DNA from: Bradyrhizobium huanghuaihaiense
GTDB lineage: Bacteria > Pseudomonadota > Alphaproteobacteria > Rhizobiales > Xanthobacteraceae
DNA: 64,000 bases
Direction of reading: 5' to 3'
NCBI RefSeq assembly: GCF_007830635.1
Contig: NZ_VLLA01000001.1
Location: 219,868 to 283,867, forward strand
This document shows positions 19,720 to 29,149 of this stretch, piece by piece (position 1 is the stretch's first letter; each line of letters starts with the position of its first letter). The translations under genes were made by a program, and so were the position numbers. A model generated the notes under the pieces. The model saw only the letters and a program-made list of their open reading frames with translations, searched no databases and was not told the origin of the DNA.

Positions 19720-19824
19720 TGCAGGCTCGAAAGGCCGACACGCTCGGCCGGAGGTTCAATTGCAATGTTCGTAGTGTTGTGCAAATCGCTGTTGCCGAGA
19801 AACTTTGAATCAGGAGGGACCATC

Positions 19825-21009
19825 GTGCGTCGATCATTCATCATAACAACAACCATCCTCGCCCTCGCCGCGAGTACCTCCGCACGGGCCGACGATCTCA
19901 AGGTCGCGCTGATCTACGGCAAGACCGGTCCGCTGGAAGCCTATGCCAAGCAGACCGAGACCGGCCTGCAGATGGGTTTTGAATACGCCACCAAGGGCAC
20001 CATGACGCTCGACGGTCGCAAGATCGTCGTCATCACCAAGGACGACCAGGGCAAGCCGGACCTGTCCAAGGCTGCGCTCGCGGAAGCCTATCAGGACGAC
20101 AAGGCCGACATCGCGATCGGCACGACCTCGTCGGCTGCGGCGCTGGCGATTCTCCCGGTGGCCGAAGAGAACAAGAAGATCCTGATCGTCGAGCCCGCCG
20201 TCGCGGACCAGATTACCGGCGAGAAGTGGAATCGCTACATCTTCCGCACCGCGCGCAATTCCTCGCAGGACGCGATCTCCAACGCGGTCGCGATCGGCAA
20301 GCAGGGCGTCACCGTCGCGACGCTGGCGCAGGACTACGCCTTCGGCCGCGACGGCGTCGCCGCCTTCAAGGAGGCGCTGGCCAAGACCGGCGCGACGCTC
20401 GCTGCGGAAGAATATGCCCCGACCTCGACCACCGACTTCACCGCGGTCGGCCAGCGCCTGTTCGATGCGCTGAAGGACAAGCCGGGCCGCAAGGTGATCT
20501 GGGTGATCTGGGCCGGCGCCGGCAATCCGCTGGCAAAGCTCCAGGACATGGACCCGAAGCGCTACGGCATCGAGCTCTCCACCGGAGGCAACATCCTGCC
20601 GGCGCTCGCCGCCTATAAGGGTCTGCCCGGCATGGAAGGCGCGACCTATTACTTCTACGACATCCCGAAGAACCCGGTGAACGACTGGCTGGTCGCCGAG
20701 CATCAGAAGCGCTTCAACGCCCCGCCGGACTTCTTCACCGCGGGCGGCTTCGCCGCCGCCATGTCCGTCGTCGCTGCCGTCACCAAGGCGAAGTCGACCG
20801 ACACCGAGAAGCTGATCAGCGCGATGGAAGGCCTGGAGTTCGATACGCCGAAGGGCAAGATGGTGTTCCGGAAAGAAGACCATCAGGCGCTGCAGAGCAT
20901 GTATCACTTCAAGGTCAAGGTCGATCCGAACGTCGCCTGGGCCGTGCTCGAGCCGGTGCGCGAGCTGAAGATCGAGGACATGGACGTTCCGGTCAAGAAC
21001 AAGCGGTAG
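19825..21009 (+). CDS. Branched-chain-type ABC transporter substrate-binding protein
   Basis: A 394-residue periplasmic binding protein of the LivJ/type-I fold family. The signal peptide is clear: 'MRRSFIITTTILALAASTSARA' cut before DDLKVAL. The start is GTG at 19825 with AGGAGGGA eight bases upstream; a longer frame upstream has no such site. Typical family segments include 'IYGKTGPLEAYAKQTETG', 'IAIGTTSSAAALAI' and 'QDYAFGRDGVAAFKEAL'. It would capture an amino acid, amide, urea or an aromatic acid and hand it to the LivHM permease encoded just downstream. The CoA-transferase gene upstream hints that the ligand may be an organic acid. Confidence 0.92.
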   Translation: MRRSFIITTTILALAASTSARADDLKVALIYGKTGPLEAYAKQTETGLQMGFEYATKGTMTLDGRKIVVITKDDQGKPDLSKAALAEAYQDDKADIAIGTTSSAAALAILPVAEENKKILIVEPAVADQITGEKWNRYIFRTARNSSQDAISNAVAIGKQGVTVATLAQDYAFGRDGVAAFKEALAKTGATLAAEEYAPTSTTDFTAVGQRLFDALKDKPGRKVIWVIWAGAGNPLAKLQDMDPKRYGIELSTGGNILPALAAYKGLPGMEGATYYFYDIPKNPVNDWLVAEHQKRFNAPPDFFTAGGFAAAMSVVAAVTKAKSTDTEKLISAMEGLEFDTPKGKMVFRKEDHQALQSMYHFKVKVDPNVAWAVLEPVRELKIEDMDVPVKNKR

Positions 21010-21020
21010 GCGCCTTACTT

Positions 21021-21128
21021 CACCTCTCCCGCTTGCGGGAGAGGCCGGGAGAGGGCTCTCACCTCTTGGGGGCTCTCGCCAGCGGAAGCACCCTCTCCCC
21101 GACCCTCCCCCGCAAGCGGGGGAGGGAG
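21021..21128. repeat. Palindromic repeat, family D (copy 2)
   Basis: CACCTCTCCCGCTTGCGGGA and CCCTCCCCCGCAAGCGGGGG mark the two ends, each itself a hairpin. The element sits inside the transporter operon between the binding protein and the ATPase gene, where it may lower expression of the downstream genes relative to the binding protein. Confidence 0.8.
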
Positions 21129-21178
21129 TGCAGCGTGACCCGCGGATAGATCCCGTTTCATCAATTGCCAGACTCTCA

Positions 21179-21943
21179 ATGACGCTCACCCTCGAAACTC
21201 GCGACCTCACCATCCGCTTCGGCGGACATGTCGCGGTCAACAACGTCACCTGCAGCTTTCGCCCGGGCGAGCTCACCGCCATCGTCGGGCCGAACGGCGC
21301 CGGCAAGACCACCTATTTCAATTTGATCTCGGGGCAGCTGCGCGCATCGAGCGGCAGCATCCTGTTCGACGGCACCGACATCACCCAGCATTCCGCGCCG
21401 ATGCGGACCCGCGCGGGTCTCGGGCGCGCGTTCCAACTGACAAATCTCTTTCCGAACCTCACCGTGGAGGAGAACGTCCGCCTCGCGGTGCAGGCGGCGA
21501 ACGGCACCCATTACGACATGCTGCGGCCCTGGACGGTGCGCGGCGACCTGATCGCGCGCGCCGACGCCATCCTCGACCAGGTCGCACTCGGCAATCGCCG
21601 CGGCGTCGCTGCGACCGCGCTGTCGCATGGCGACCAGCGCAAGCTCGAGGTGGCGCTGATGATCGCGCTGGAGCCGAAGGTGTTCATGTTCGACGAGCCG
21701 ACCGCCGGCATGAGCATCGACGAGGTGCCTGTTGTCCTCAACCTGATCGCGCAGCTCAAGCAGGACACGAGCAAGATCATCCTGCTGGTCGAGCACAAGA
21801 TGGATGTGGTGCGCTCCCTCGCCGACCGCATCATCGTGCTGCATAACGGGCAACTCGTTGCCGATGGTCCGCCGGCCGAAGTGATCGCCTCGCCGATCGT
21901 GCAGGAGGCATATCTCGGCGTTGCACCGAAGAGCGCAGCATGA
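21179..21943 (+). CDS. livG: Branched-chain-type ABC transporter ATP-binding protein LivG
   Basis: A 254-residue ABC ATPase. Walker A is GPNGAGKTT (about residues 40-48), the Q-loop 'GRAFQLTNLFPNLTVEENV', the signature region 'ALSHGDQRKLEVALMIA' (LSHGDQ instead of LSGGQ, as in many LivG proteins), Walker B 'VFMFDEPTAGMS' and the H-loop 'LLVEHKMDVV'. The C-terminal end 'SPIVQEAYLGV' is the LivG hallmark. The start at 21179 has only a weak ribosome site, and a palindromic repeat separates it from the binding-protein gene. Its last four bases overlap livF (ATGA). Confidence 0.93.
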   Translation: MTLTLETRDLTIRFGGHVAVNNVTCSFRPGELTAIVGPNGAGKTTYFNLISGQLRASSGSILFDGTDITQHSAPMRTRAGLGRAFQLTNLFPNLTVEENVRLAVQAANGTHYDMLRPWTVRGDLIARADAILDQVALGNRRGVAATALSHGDQRKLEVALMIALEPKVFMFDEPTAGMSIDEVPVVLNLIAQLKQDTSKIILLVEHKMDVVRSLADRIIVLHNGQLVADGPPAEVIASPIVQEAYLGVAPKSAA

Positions 21944-22662
21944 CCGATCTCCTCAAACTCTCCAGCGTGCACACGCATATCGGCCGCTATCACATCCTCC
22001 AGGGCATCGACCTCGCCGTCCCGCAAGGACAGGTCACGATGCTGCTGGGGCGCAACGGCGCCGGCAAGACCACGACGCTGCGCACCATCATGGGCCTGTG
22101 GCAGGCCTCCAGCGGCGAGATCAGCCTCGCCGGGATGCGCATCGAGAGCCGCGCCACGCCCGACATCGCGCGGCTCGGCGTCGGCTATGTGCCGGAGAGC
22201 ATGGCGGTGTTCTCCGACCTCACCGTAAAAGAGAACCTGGTGCTGGCAGCGCGCGACGGGCCGCTCGACGACACCCAGCTCGACTGGATCTTTGGCTTCT
22301 TCCCGGCGCTGCGCCGGTTCTGGCTGTCGCGGGCGGGGAGCCTCTCGGGCGGACAGAAACAAATGTTGTCGATCGCGCGCGCCATCATCGAGCCGCGCAA
22401 GCTGCTCCTGATCGACGAGCCGACCAAGGGGCTGGCCCCGGCCATCGTGATGGCGCTGATCGAGTGCTTGAAGGAGATCAAGCGCAAGGGCGCTACGATT
22501 CTGCTGGTCGAACAGAATTTCTTTGCCGCTCGCGAACTCGGCGACAACGTGCTGGTGATGGACAACGGCACCATCGTCCATCGCGGCGAGATGGCGGCGC
22601 TCGCCGCCGACGTACCGCTGCAGGAGCGGCTGCTCGGCCTGAGCCTGGAGGCACATCAGTGA
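21940..22662 (+). CDS. livF: Branched-chain-type ABC transporter ATP-binding protein LivF
   Basis: A 240-residue ABC ATPase and partner of LivG. It has Walker A GRNGAGKTT, 'LGVGYVPESMAVFSDLTVKEN', the ABC signature LSGGQKQMLSIARA, Walker B 'LLLIDEPTKGLAPA' and 'ILLVEQNFFAARELGD'. Start and stop overlap the neighbours by four bases (livG) and four bases (livH), so translation is coupled. It drives uptake of the ligand bound by the 19825 gene product at the cytoplasmic face. Confidence 0.94.
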   Translation: MTDLLKLSSVHTHIGRYHILQGIDLAVPQGQVTMLLGRNGAGKTTTLRTIMGLWQASSGEISLAGMRIESRATPDIARLGVGYVPESMAVFSDLTVKENLVLAARDGPLDDTQLDWIFGFFPALRRFWLSRAGSLSGGQKQMLSIARAIIEPRKLLLIDEPTKGLAPAIVMALIECLKEIKRKGATILLVEQNFFAARELGDNVLVMDNGTIVHRGEMAALAADVPLQERLLGLSLEAHQ

Positions 22663-23669
22663 CTGACCTTGCCGCAAACGATCCCCTGCCGAAGCCGAAG
22701 CGCGACATCGCGCCGGTGCTGCTGCCGATCGCGCTCGCGCTGCTGATGATCCCGCTGATCGGATCGACTTCTTCCTGGCTGACGCTGACCGCCGCGAGCC
22801 TTGCCATGGGCATGATGATCTTCATCATGGCCTCGGGCCTCACGCTGGTGTTCGGCCTGATGGACGTGCTGAATTTCGGCCACGGCGCCTTCATTGCCGT
22901 CGGCGCCTATGTCGCGACCCTGGTGCTGGCGCCGTTCGCGGCGTCGATCCAGGCGGATTCGCTCTGGATCAACCTCGCGGTGCTGGCCCCGGCCGCGCTG
23001 CTGTCGATGGCCGTATCCGGCGCGCTCGGCCTGATCGTCGAGCGCGTGCTGATCCTGCCGGTCTACGGCCAGCATCTGAAGCAGATCCTGATGACGACCG
23101 GCGGCCTCATTGTTGCAGAACAGACGCTCTATGCGCTGTGGGGACCGCAGATCATCCCGATGCCGCTGCCGGCCTCGCTGCGCGGCTCCTTCATTCTCGG
23201 CGACGTCGCCATCGCCAAGTACCGCGTGCTGGCGATGCTGATCGGGCTTGCCGTCTTCATCGCGATCCAGCTCGTGCTCAACCGCACCAAGCTCGGCCTC
23301 CTGATCCGCGCCGGCGTCGAGAACCGCGAGATGGTCGAGGCGCTCGGCTATCGCATCCGCCGGCTGTTCCTCGGCGTGTTCATGACCGGATCGGCCTTGG
23401 CCGGACTCGGCGGCGTGATGTGGGCGCTCTATCGCGAGCAGGTGCACGCCTCCATGAGCGACGACCTCACCGTCCTGATCTTCATCGTCGTCATCATCGG
23501 CGGCTTAGGGTCGATCGGCGGCTGCTTCATCGGCGCCATTCTGGTCGCCATGGTTGCCAATTACGGCGGCTTCCTGGTGCCGAAACTCGCCCTCGTCTCC
23601 AACATCCTGCTGATGGTCGCCATTCTGATGTGGCGGCCGCGCGGCCTCTATGCGGTGACCAGCCGATGA
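22659..23669 (+). CDS. livH: Branched-chain-type ABC transporter permease LivH
   Basis: A 336-residue inner-membrane permease. The diagnostic segments are 'ASGLTLVFGLMDVLNFGHGAFIAVGAYVA', 'AGVENREMVEALGYRIRRLF' (the contact loop for the ATPases) and 'IVVIIGGLGSIGGCFIGAI'. About eight to nine hydrophobic helices are visible. The start is a GTG at 22659 overlapping the livF stop; the sequence 'MTDLAANDPLPKPKRD' forms a short cytoplasmic tail before the first helix. The gene overlaps livM by four bases (ATGA). Confidence 0.93.
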   Translation: MTDLAANDPLPKPKRDIAPVLLPIALALLMIPLIGSTSSWLTLTAASLAMGMMIFIMASGLTLVFGLMDVLNFGHGAFIAVGAYVATLVLAPFAASIQADSLWINLAVLAPAALLSMAVSGALGLIVERVLILPVYGQHLKQILMTTGGLIVAEQTLYALWGPQIIPMPLPASLRGSFILGDVAIAKYRVLAMLIGLAVFIAIQLVLNRTKLGLLIRAGVENREMVEALGYRIRRLFLGVFMTGSALAGLGGVMWALYREQVHASMSDDLTVLIFIVVIIGGLGSIGGCFIGAILVAMVANYGGFLVPKLALVSNILLMVAILMWRPRGLYAVTSR

Positions 23670-24751
23670 TGATCCTCTCCGGCGATCCGCCGCGCAGCCG
23701 CGTTCTCACGCTCCTCCTCGTCGTCATCATCCTGGCGCTGGCGGCAACGCCGTTCCTGTTCCCGGGCGCCAAGGCGCTGAACGTCGCGGCGAAGATCTGC
23801 GTCTTCGCCGCGCTGGTCGCCTCCTATGACCTCTTGCTCGGCTATACCGGCTCGGTGTCGTTCGCCCACACCATGTTTTACGGCATCGGCAGCTACGCCA
23901 TCGCGATCGCACTGTACGGCATGGGACCGAACTGGGCCGCGGTTGCCACCGGCATCGTCACCGGCCTGCCGCTCGCCGCGCTGCTTGCGCTTGCCATCGG
24001 CCTGTTCTCGCTGCGGGTGGCCGCGATCTTCTTTGCCATGATCACGCTCGCGGTCGCCTCCGCCTTCCAGGTGTTGGCCTCGCAGCTCTCATGGCTCACG
24101 GGCGGCGAGGACGGGCGCAGCTTCCAGCTCCCCGAACTGCTGCGTCCCGGCACGGTGCTGATCTCCAAGAACCTGTTTGGCTTCGAGGTCAACGGCCGCA
24201 TCCTGACCTTCTATCTGGTGTTCGCGATCTCGGCGCTGATGATCCTCGCCTTGCTGCGGGTGGTGAACTCGCCGTTTGGGCGCGTGCTGCAGGCGATCCG
24301 CGAGAACCGGTTTCGCGCCGAGGCGCTCGGCTTCCGTACCGTCTTCCATTTGACTTACGCCAACTGCCTCGCCGCCCTCGTCGCCGCCAGCGCCGGCATC
24401 CTGAATGCACTGTGGCTGCGCTATGCAGGTCCCGACACCTCCCTGAGCTTCTCCATCATGCTGGACATCCTGCTGATGGTGGTGATCGGCGGCATGGGCA
24501 CGATCTACGGCGCGATCATCGGCGCCACCATCTTCATTCTCGCGCAGAACTATCTGCAGTCGCTGATGGGCGTCGCCTCCAAGGCGGCGTCGGAAGCCGG
24601 CCTGCCGCTGCTGCCGGGACTTTTGCATCCCGACCGCTGGCTGCTGTGGCTCGGGCTGCTCTTCATCGCCAGCGTCTACTTCTTTCCGACCGGCGTGGTC
24701 GGACGGCTGCGCCATGGCGGCGGCAAGAAGGCCGCAGGCGCCTCGCATTAA
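23666..24751 (+). CDS. livM: Branched-chain-type ABC transporter permease LivM
   Basis: A 361-residue permease with about ten hydrophobic segments. Family marks are 'ASYDLLLGYTGSVSFAHTMFYGIGSYA', 'GRVLQAIRENRFRAEALGF' (ATPase coupling loop) and 'LMVVIGGMGTIYGAIIGA'. The start at 23666 (two adjacent ATGs) overlaps the livH stop. It is the last gene of the five-gene transport unit; about 175 bp then separate it from the next gene. A short Lys/Gly-rich C-terminus ends the protein. Confidence 0.93.
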   Translation: MMILSGDPPRSRVLTLLLVVIILALAATPFLFPGAKALNVAAKICVFAALVASYDLLLGYTGSVSFAHTMFYGIGSYAIAIALYGMGPNWAAVATGIVTGLPLAALLALAIGLFSLRVAAIFFAMITLAVASAFQVLASQLSWLTGGEDGRSFQLPELLRPGTVLISKNLFGFEVNGRILTFYLVFAISALMILALLRVVNSPFGRVLQAIRENRFRAEALGFRTVFHLTYANCLAALVAASAGILNALWLRYAGPDTSLSFSIMLDILLMVVIGGMGTIYGAIIGATIFILAQNYLQSLMGVASKAASEAGLPLLPGLLHPDRWLLWLGLLFIASVYFFPTGVVGRLRHGGGKKAAGASH

Positions 24752-24855
24752 GCATTGATTAATGATGCAGCGCAGCGATTGCCGCGGGCGCAACGCAACT
24801 GCGGCGTGCTTCGCGCCCTGCGGCGCACGGGTAGGGCAGCGCAACCGGATTTAAT

Positions 24856-24880
24856 CCTTAGGTAACTGGTTTTCCTAAGG
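24856..24880. promoter_or_regulatory. Inverted repeat CCTTAGG-N11-CCTAAGG
   Basis: Perfect 7-bp arms at 24856-24862 and 24874-24880, with an AT-rich spacer, lie 46 bp upstream of the start of the large c-di-GMP gene. Its position fits an operator or promoter element; no regulator can be assigned. Confidence 0.4.
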
Positions 24881-24926
24881 TTTGGGCCATTTGTGCGGTG
24901 TATTCGTGTTCCTCCAGGGAGGGGGA

Positions 24927-27900
24927 ATGCGCCAGGTCATTGCTAGGGTCGCAACCGGAATGTTCCGGGCCGCCAAAGGCGGCTGGGAGGCAGCGACGCG
25001 GCGTGGTCCGGTGCTGTGGCTGACCCTGTGCGGCGTGCTGCTGGTCGCGGGCATCTTCGCCGTGACCGCCATGGCCGTCGGCGAATTCCGCGAGCGGACC
25101 CTGGTCAACCGCGAGCGCGAGCTGGAAAACACGGTACAGCTGATCGCGCGCCACTTCGATCAGCAATTCGTGGATTCGGACGTCGTCGCCGCCGATCTGA
25201 TCGGGCAGATGAACCTGCCGGAGATCAACTCGCCGGCGATGTTCCGCGAGCGCATGTCCAGTCCCGCCACGAACCAGATGCTGCGCAGCAAGATCAGTTC
25301 GATCTCCTATCTCGGCGACATCGCGATCTACGACGCCGATGGCGAGCTGATCAACTGGTCGCGGAGCCAGCCGCTCCCCAAGATCAATATTTCCTCGCGC
25401 GCCTATTTCCAGACGCTCAAATCAGACCCGATGTCCGAGCCGGTGCTGCTGGAATCCGTCCGCAGCTTCATCATCGGCAAATGGACCACGGTCGTCGCGC
25501 GCCGGCTCAACGGCACCGACGGCACCTTCTTCGGCGCGATGGTCCGCCGGATCGATCCGGACAGCTACCAGAACTATTTCGCATCCGTGGCACTTGCGGA
25601 AGGAACGGCGATCTCGCTGTTCGACCGCGAAGGCAAGATGCTGGCCCGCTACCCTCATGTCGAGGAGCTGATCGGCAGGAGCTTCAAGGATGCACCGCTG
25701 ATGCGGAGAGTGCTGACCAAGGGCGGCCAGCACACGCTTCGCGTCAAGAGCCCGGTCGACCACGAGGAGCGGCTCGGCTCGGCAGCGTCGCTGAAGCATT
25801 TCCCGCTGGTCATCGTCGCCACCAACACCACGGCTGCAGCGCTTGCGGACTGGCGGCAGCAGACCGGCTTCATGGTCACCACGGCCGCGCTTTCGGCCAC
25901 CGCGATCGCGCTGATCCTCTATCTGATCATTCGCCAGATCAACCGGCAGAACCGCGAGGCCCAGGAACGGATCGAGGCGGAGCGGCTGCGGCTCGACACC
26001 GCCCTCAACAACATGTCGCAAGGGCTGATCCTGTACGACGCGAACGGCTACATCGTCACCTGCAACCGCCGTTACGCCGACATGTTCGGCCTCTCTCACG
26101 ACGTCATCAAGCCCGGCTGTCACATCCGCGAGGCGATGTCTCATCGCAAGGAGCGTGGCGCGTTCGGCGGCGATGTCGAGGCGTTTTGCGCCGATGTGAT
26201 GCGGGTGGTCGCCGAAGGTACGGTTTCCACCAGGATCCACGAGTTGCCCAACGGCCGCGCCTTCCAGGTCATCAACACTCCGCTCGCGCAGGGCGGCTGG
26301 GTCGCCACGATCGAGGAGATCACCGAGCGGCGCAATCTGGAGCAGGAGCGCGACCGCAACTACATGTTCCTGCGCGAGATCATCGACCACATCCCCTCCC
26401 AGATCACGGTCAAGGACGCCGGCACGCGGCAATATCTGCTGGTGAACCGGACCGCCGAGGAGCAGTTCGGCCAGTCCAGTGACGAGATCGTCGGCAAGAC
26501 CCCCTTCGACCTGTACCCGGACGAGGAGGCCAGGCTCGTCACCGAGGACGACAGCAAGGCGCTGCAGGCCGCCGAGGGATTGTTCAAGGACGAGCATGCC
26601 TGGCGAAGCCAGACCAAGGGAGCGCGCTACATCACCTCGACCCGGATCCGCATTCGCGACAAGTCCGGCGAGCCGCGCTACCTCATCAGTGTCGTCGAGG
26701 ACGTCACCGAGCGGCGGCGCGCCCACGAGAAGATCGCGCATATGGCGCATTACGATGCGCTGACCGATTTGCCGAACCGCACGCTGTTCCGCGAGCAGAT
26801 CGAGCGCGAGCTGGAGAAGGTCGCGAGCGGCGCGCAGTTCGCGCTGCTCTATATCGACGTCGACGAATTCAAGGGCATCAACGATTCGCTCGGCCATCAC
26901 GTCGGCGACGAACTGCTGAAGGCGATCGCGACCCGCCTGCGCGGCTGCCTCAAGAAGGGCGACCTGATCGCGCGGCTCGGCGGCGACGAATTCGCGGTGA
27001 TCCAGACCGGAATCCGGTCCTCCGCCGACGTGCTGTCCTTCGTGACACGAATCTACGAGGCGATCCGCCAGCCCTATAACTGCCTCGGCCACCAGCTCTC
27101 CACCGACGCCAGCATCGGCATCGCGCTGGCGCCGCAGGACGGAGCTGATCTCGACCAGCTCATCAAGAATGCCGATCTCGCGATGTACGGCGCCAAGGCC
27201 GAGGGGCGCCGCACCCACCGCTTCTTCGAGCCGGAGATGGATGCGAGCGCCAAGGCGCGCCTGACCATGGAGCAGGATCTGCGCCAGGCCCTGGTGAATG
27301 GTGGCTTCGAGATCCACTATCAGCCGCTGGTCGATCTGCGCTCGGGCGAGGTCTCCGGCTGCGAGGCGCTGCTGCGCTGGCGCCACCCCGAGCGCGGCAT
27401 GGTGTCGCCGGCGGAGTTCATTCCGATCGCCGAGGATACCGGACTGATCAACGAGCTCGGCGACTGGGTGCTGCGCACCGCCTGCAACGAAGCCGCGACC
27501 TGGCCGGCGCATATACGCGTTGCAGTCAACGTCTCGCCGGTGCAGCTCAAATGCGACACGCTGGCGCTCAGGATCGCCAGCGCGCTCGCCGCCTCCGGAC
27601 TCGATCCGCGCCGGCTCGAGCTCGAGATCACCGAGGCCGTGCTGATCCGCGACGACGAGGCGGCGCTGTCGATCCTGCACCAGCTCCGCTCGATCGGGGT
27701 GCGCATCGCGCTCGACGATTTCGGCACCGGCTACTCCTCGCTCAGCTACCTCAAGCGCTTCCCGTTCGACAAGATCAAGATCGACCGCTGCTTCGTCGCC
27801 GACATCGCGGAGACCAGCGGCGCGCCCGTCATCGTGCAGGCGGTGGTGAACATCGCCGCCGCCAGCAGCATGACCACGGTCGCCGAGGGCGTCGAGACCG

Positions 27901-28037
27901 AGGCCCAGCGCGAGATGCTGCGTAACCTCGGCTGCACCGAGATGCAGGGCTATTTGTTCAGCGCGCCGAAGCCCGCCGCCGAGGTGCGAAAATTGTTCGG
28001 CAAGGGCGATGCCGCGCCGGTGGCGGCGGTGGCCTGA
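24927..28037 (+). CDS. Membrane-bound dCache-PAS-PAS-GGDEF-EAL c-di-GMP enzyme
   Basis: A 1036-residue inner-membrane signalling protein. A first helix (about residues 30-50, 'LWLTLCGVLLVAGIFAVTA') and a second (about 305-325, 'VTTAALSATAIALILYLIIR') enclose a periplasmic region of about 250 residues resembling a dCache sensor. Two PAS-like domains follow ('DTALNNMSQGLILYDANGY' and 'IIDHIPSQITVKDAG'). The GGDEF site is canonical (LGGDEFAVI), as is the EAL site ('CEALLRWRHPERG', 'DDFGTGYSSLSYL', 'VAEGVETEAQ'). Both activities could exist. The ATG at 24927 has AGGGAGGGGG in front. The next gene, also a cyclase, begins one base after its stop codon. Confidence 0.94.
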   Translation: MRQVIARVATGMFRAAKGGWEAATRRGPVLWLTLCGVLLVAGIFAVTAMAVGEFRERTLVNRERELENTVQLIARHFDQQFVDSDVVAADLIGQMNLPEINSPAMFRERMSSPATNQMLRSKISSISYLGDIAIYDADGELINWSRSQPLPKINISSRAYFQTLKSDPMSEPVLLESVRSFIIGKWTTVVARRLNGTDGTFFGAMVRRIDPDSYQNYFASVALAEGTAISLFDREGKMLARYPHVEELIGRSFKDAPLMRRVLTKGGQHTLRVKSPVDHEERLGSAASLKHFPLVIVATNTTAAALADWRQQTGFMVTTAALSATAIALILYLIIRQINRQNREAQERIEAERLRLDTALNNMSQGLILYDANGYIVTCNRRYADMFGLSHDVIKPGCHIREAMSHRKERGAFGGDVEAFCADVMRVVAEGTVSTRIHELPNGRAFQVINTPLAQGGWVATIEEITERRNLEQERDRNYMFLREIIDHIPSQITVKDAGTRQYLLVNRTAEEQFGQSSDEIVGKTPFDLYPDEEARLVTEDDSKALQAAEGLFKDEHAWRSQTKGARYITSTRIRIRDKSGEPRYLISVVEDVTERRRAHEKIAHMAHYDALTDLPNRTLFREQIERELEKVASGAQFALLYIDVDEFKGINDSLGHHVGDELLKAIATRLRGCLKKGDLIARLGGDEFAVIQTGIRSSADVLSFVTRIYEAIRQPYNCLGHQLSTDASIGIALAPQDGADLDQLIKNADLAMYGAKAEGRRTHRFFEPEMDASAKARLTMEQDLRQALVNGGFEIHYQPLVDLRSGEVSGCEALLRWRHPERGMVSPAEFIPIAEDTGLINELGDWVLRTACNEAATWPAHIRVAVNVSPVQLKCDTLALRIASALAASGLDPRRLELEITEAVLIRDDEAALSILHQLRSIGVRIALDDFGTGYSSLSYLKRFPFDKIKIDRCFVADIAETSGAPVIVQAVVNIAAASSMTTVAEGVETEAQREMLRNLGCTEMQGYLFSAPKPAAEVRKLFGKGDAAPVAAVA

Positions 28038-28038
28038 G

Positions 28039-29100
28039 ATGGCGAAGCCAGGCAAGACGCAGACCGGGAGCGTCAACGTTGCGGAATCCTATGCCGCGCG
28101 GCTGATGCAGCACCTGGTGGTGCCGACCTTCGTGATCGACCCGAAGCGCCGCGTCGTGATCTGGAACAGGGCCTGCGAGCGGCTGACCGGCGTCGCCGCC
28201 TCCGAGGTGATCGGCACCAGCAAGCACTGGCAGGCCTTCTATGAGACCAGGCGCCCCTGCCTTGCCGACCTCGTCGCGCTCGACCGTCCCGAGCAGCTGC
28301 CGGAGTTCTACTCGGAATATGCCGCGCGCGGCCATAACGGGCTCGGCTTTTCCGCCGAGAACTGGTGCGTGATGCCGAAGCTCGGCAACCAGCTCTATCT
28401 CGCCATCGACGCCGGCCCGATCCACGACGAGGCCGGCCAGCTGATCGCCGTGGTGGAGACGTTGCGCGACCTCACCGACCAGAAGCGCGCCGAGATGGCG
28501 TTGAAGGAGCTCGCCACCAAGGACGGGCTCACCGGCCTGTCGAACCGCCGCTCGTTCGACCAGATGCTGATGAGCGAATGGGCCCGCGCGGAGCGCACGC
28601 AGAAGCCGCTGGCGCTGCTGTTCGTCGACGTCGATCATTTCAAGCTGTTCAACGACCACCACGGCCACCAGACCGGCGACGAATGCCTGCGCACGATCGC
28701 GTCCGTCGTCAGCCGGCACGCCGTGCGCCCGCTCGACCTCGCCAGCCGCTATGGCGGCGAGGAATTCGCGCTGATCCTGCCCGACATGGATTGCGATGCC
28801 GCCTGCGTCATCGCCGAGGAGATCCGCATCGCCGTGATGGCCTTGCGGATGGTCCATGGCGCCAATGGCGCCGGCGAGCACGTCACCCTCAGCGTCGGTG
28901 TCGCCAGCCGCATGCCCGGCGCCGCCGACGGCGGCCCCGACCGGTTGCTGGGCGAGGCCGACGAAGCGCTCTATGTCGCCAAGCGGCTCGGCCGCAACCG
29001 GGTCATCTGCGCCGACAGGGTGCTGGCCGAGTTCGTGCGAACCGATCGCGGCGCGCACCGGCTTCCAATCGTCGCAAATCGCCGCTCCAGCCGAGGCTGA
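28039..29100 (+). CDS. PAS-GGDEF diguanylate cyclase
   Basis: A 353-residue soluble protein with an N-terminal PAS domain ('LMQHLVVPTFVIDPKRRVVIWNRACERLTGV', residues about 17-130) and a C-terminal GGDEF domain with the active form YGGEEFALI. The preceding 'KDGLTGLSNRRSFDQML' and 'FVDVDHFKLFNDHHGH' are canonical substrate and metal sites. No clear RxxD inhibitory site was spotted. It begins with the pattern TGA-G-ATG directly after the large GGDEF-EAL gene, so the two are surely co-transcribed and translationally coupled. A dedicated pair may tune one c-di-GMP pool. Confidence 0.93.
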   Translation: MAKPGKTQTGSVNVAESYAARLMQHLVVPTFVIDPKRRVVIWNRACERLTGVAASEVIGTSKHWQAFYETRRPCLADLVALDRPEQLPEFYSEYAARGHNGLGFSAENWCVMPKLGNQLYLAIDAGPIHDEAGQLIAVVETLRDLTDQKRAEMALKELATKDGLTGLSNRRSFDQMLMSEWARAERTQKPLALLFVDVDHFKLFNDHHGHQTGDECLRTIASVVSRHAVRPLDLASRYGGEEFALILPDMDCDAACVIAEEIRIAVMALRMVHGANGAGEHVTLSVGVASRMPGAADGGPDRLLGEADEALYVAKRLGRNRVICADRVLAEFVRTDRGAHRLPIVANRRSSRG

Positions 29101-29149
29101 CATTCATCCCACCGAAGGTTGTATTGCGTTCGGGCGCGCCAACGGGTGA

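Noticed and set aside
25422..28076. 884-codon open frame on the minus strand
   Set aside because: It lies entirely opposite the GGDEF-EAL gene, whose domains are unmistakable. Long antisense frames are expected in high-GC DNA with G/C third positions.
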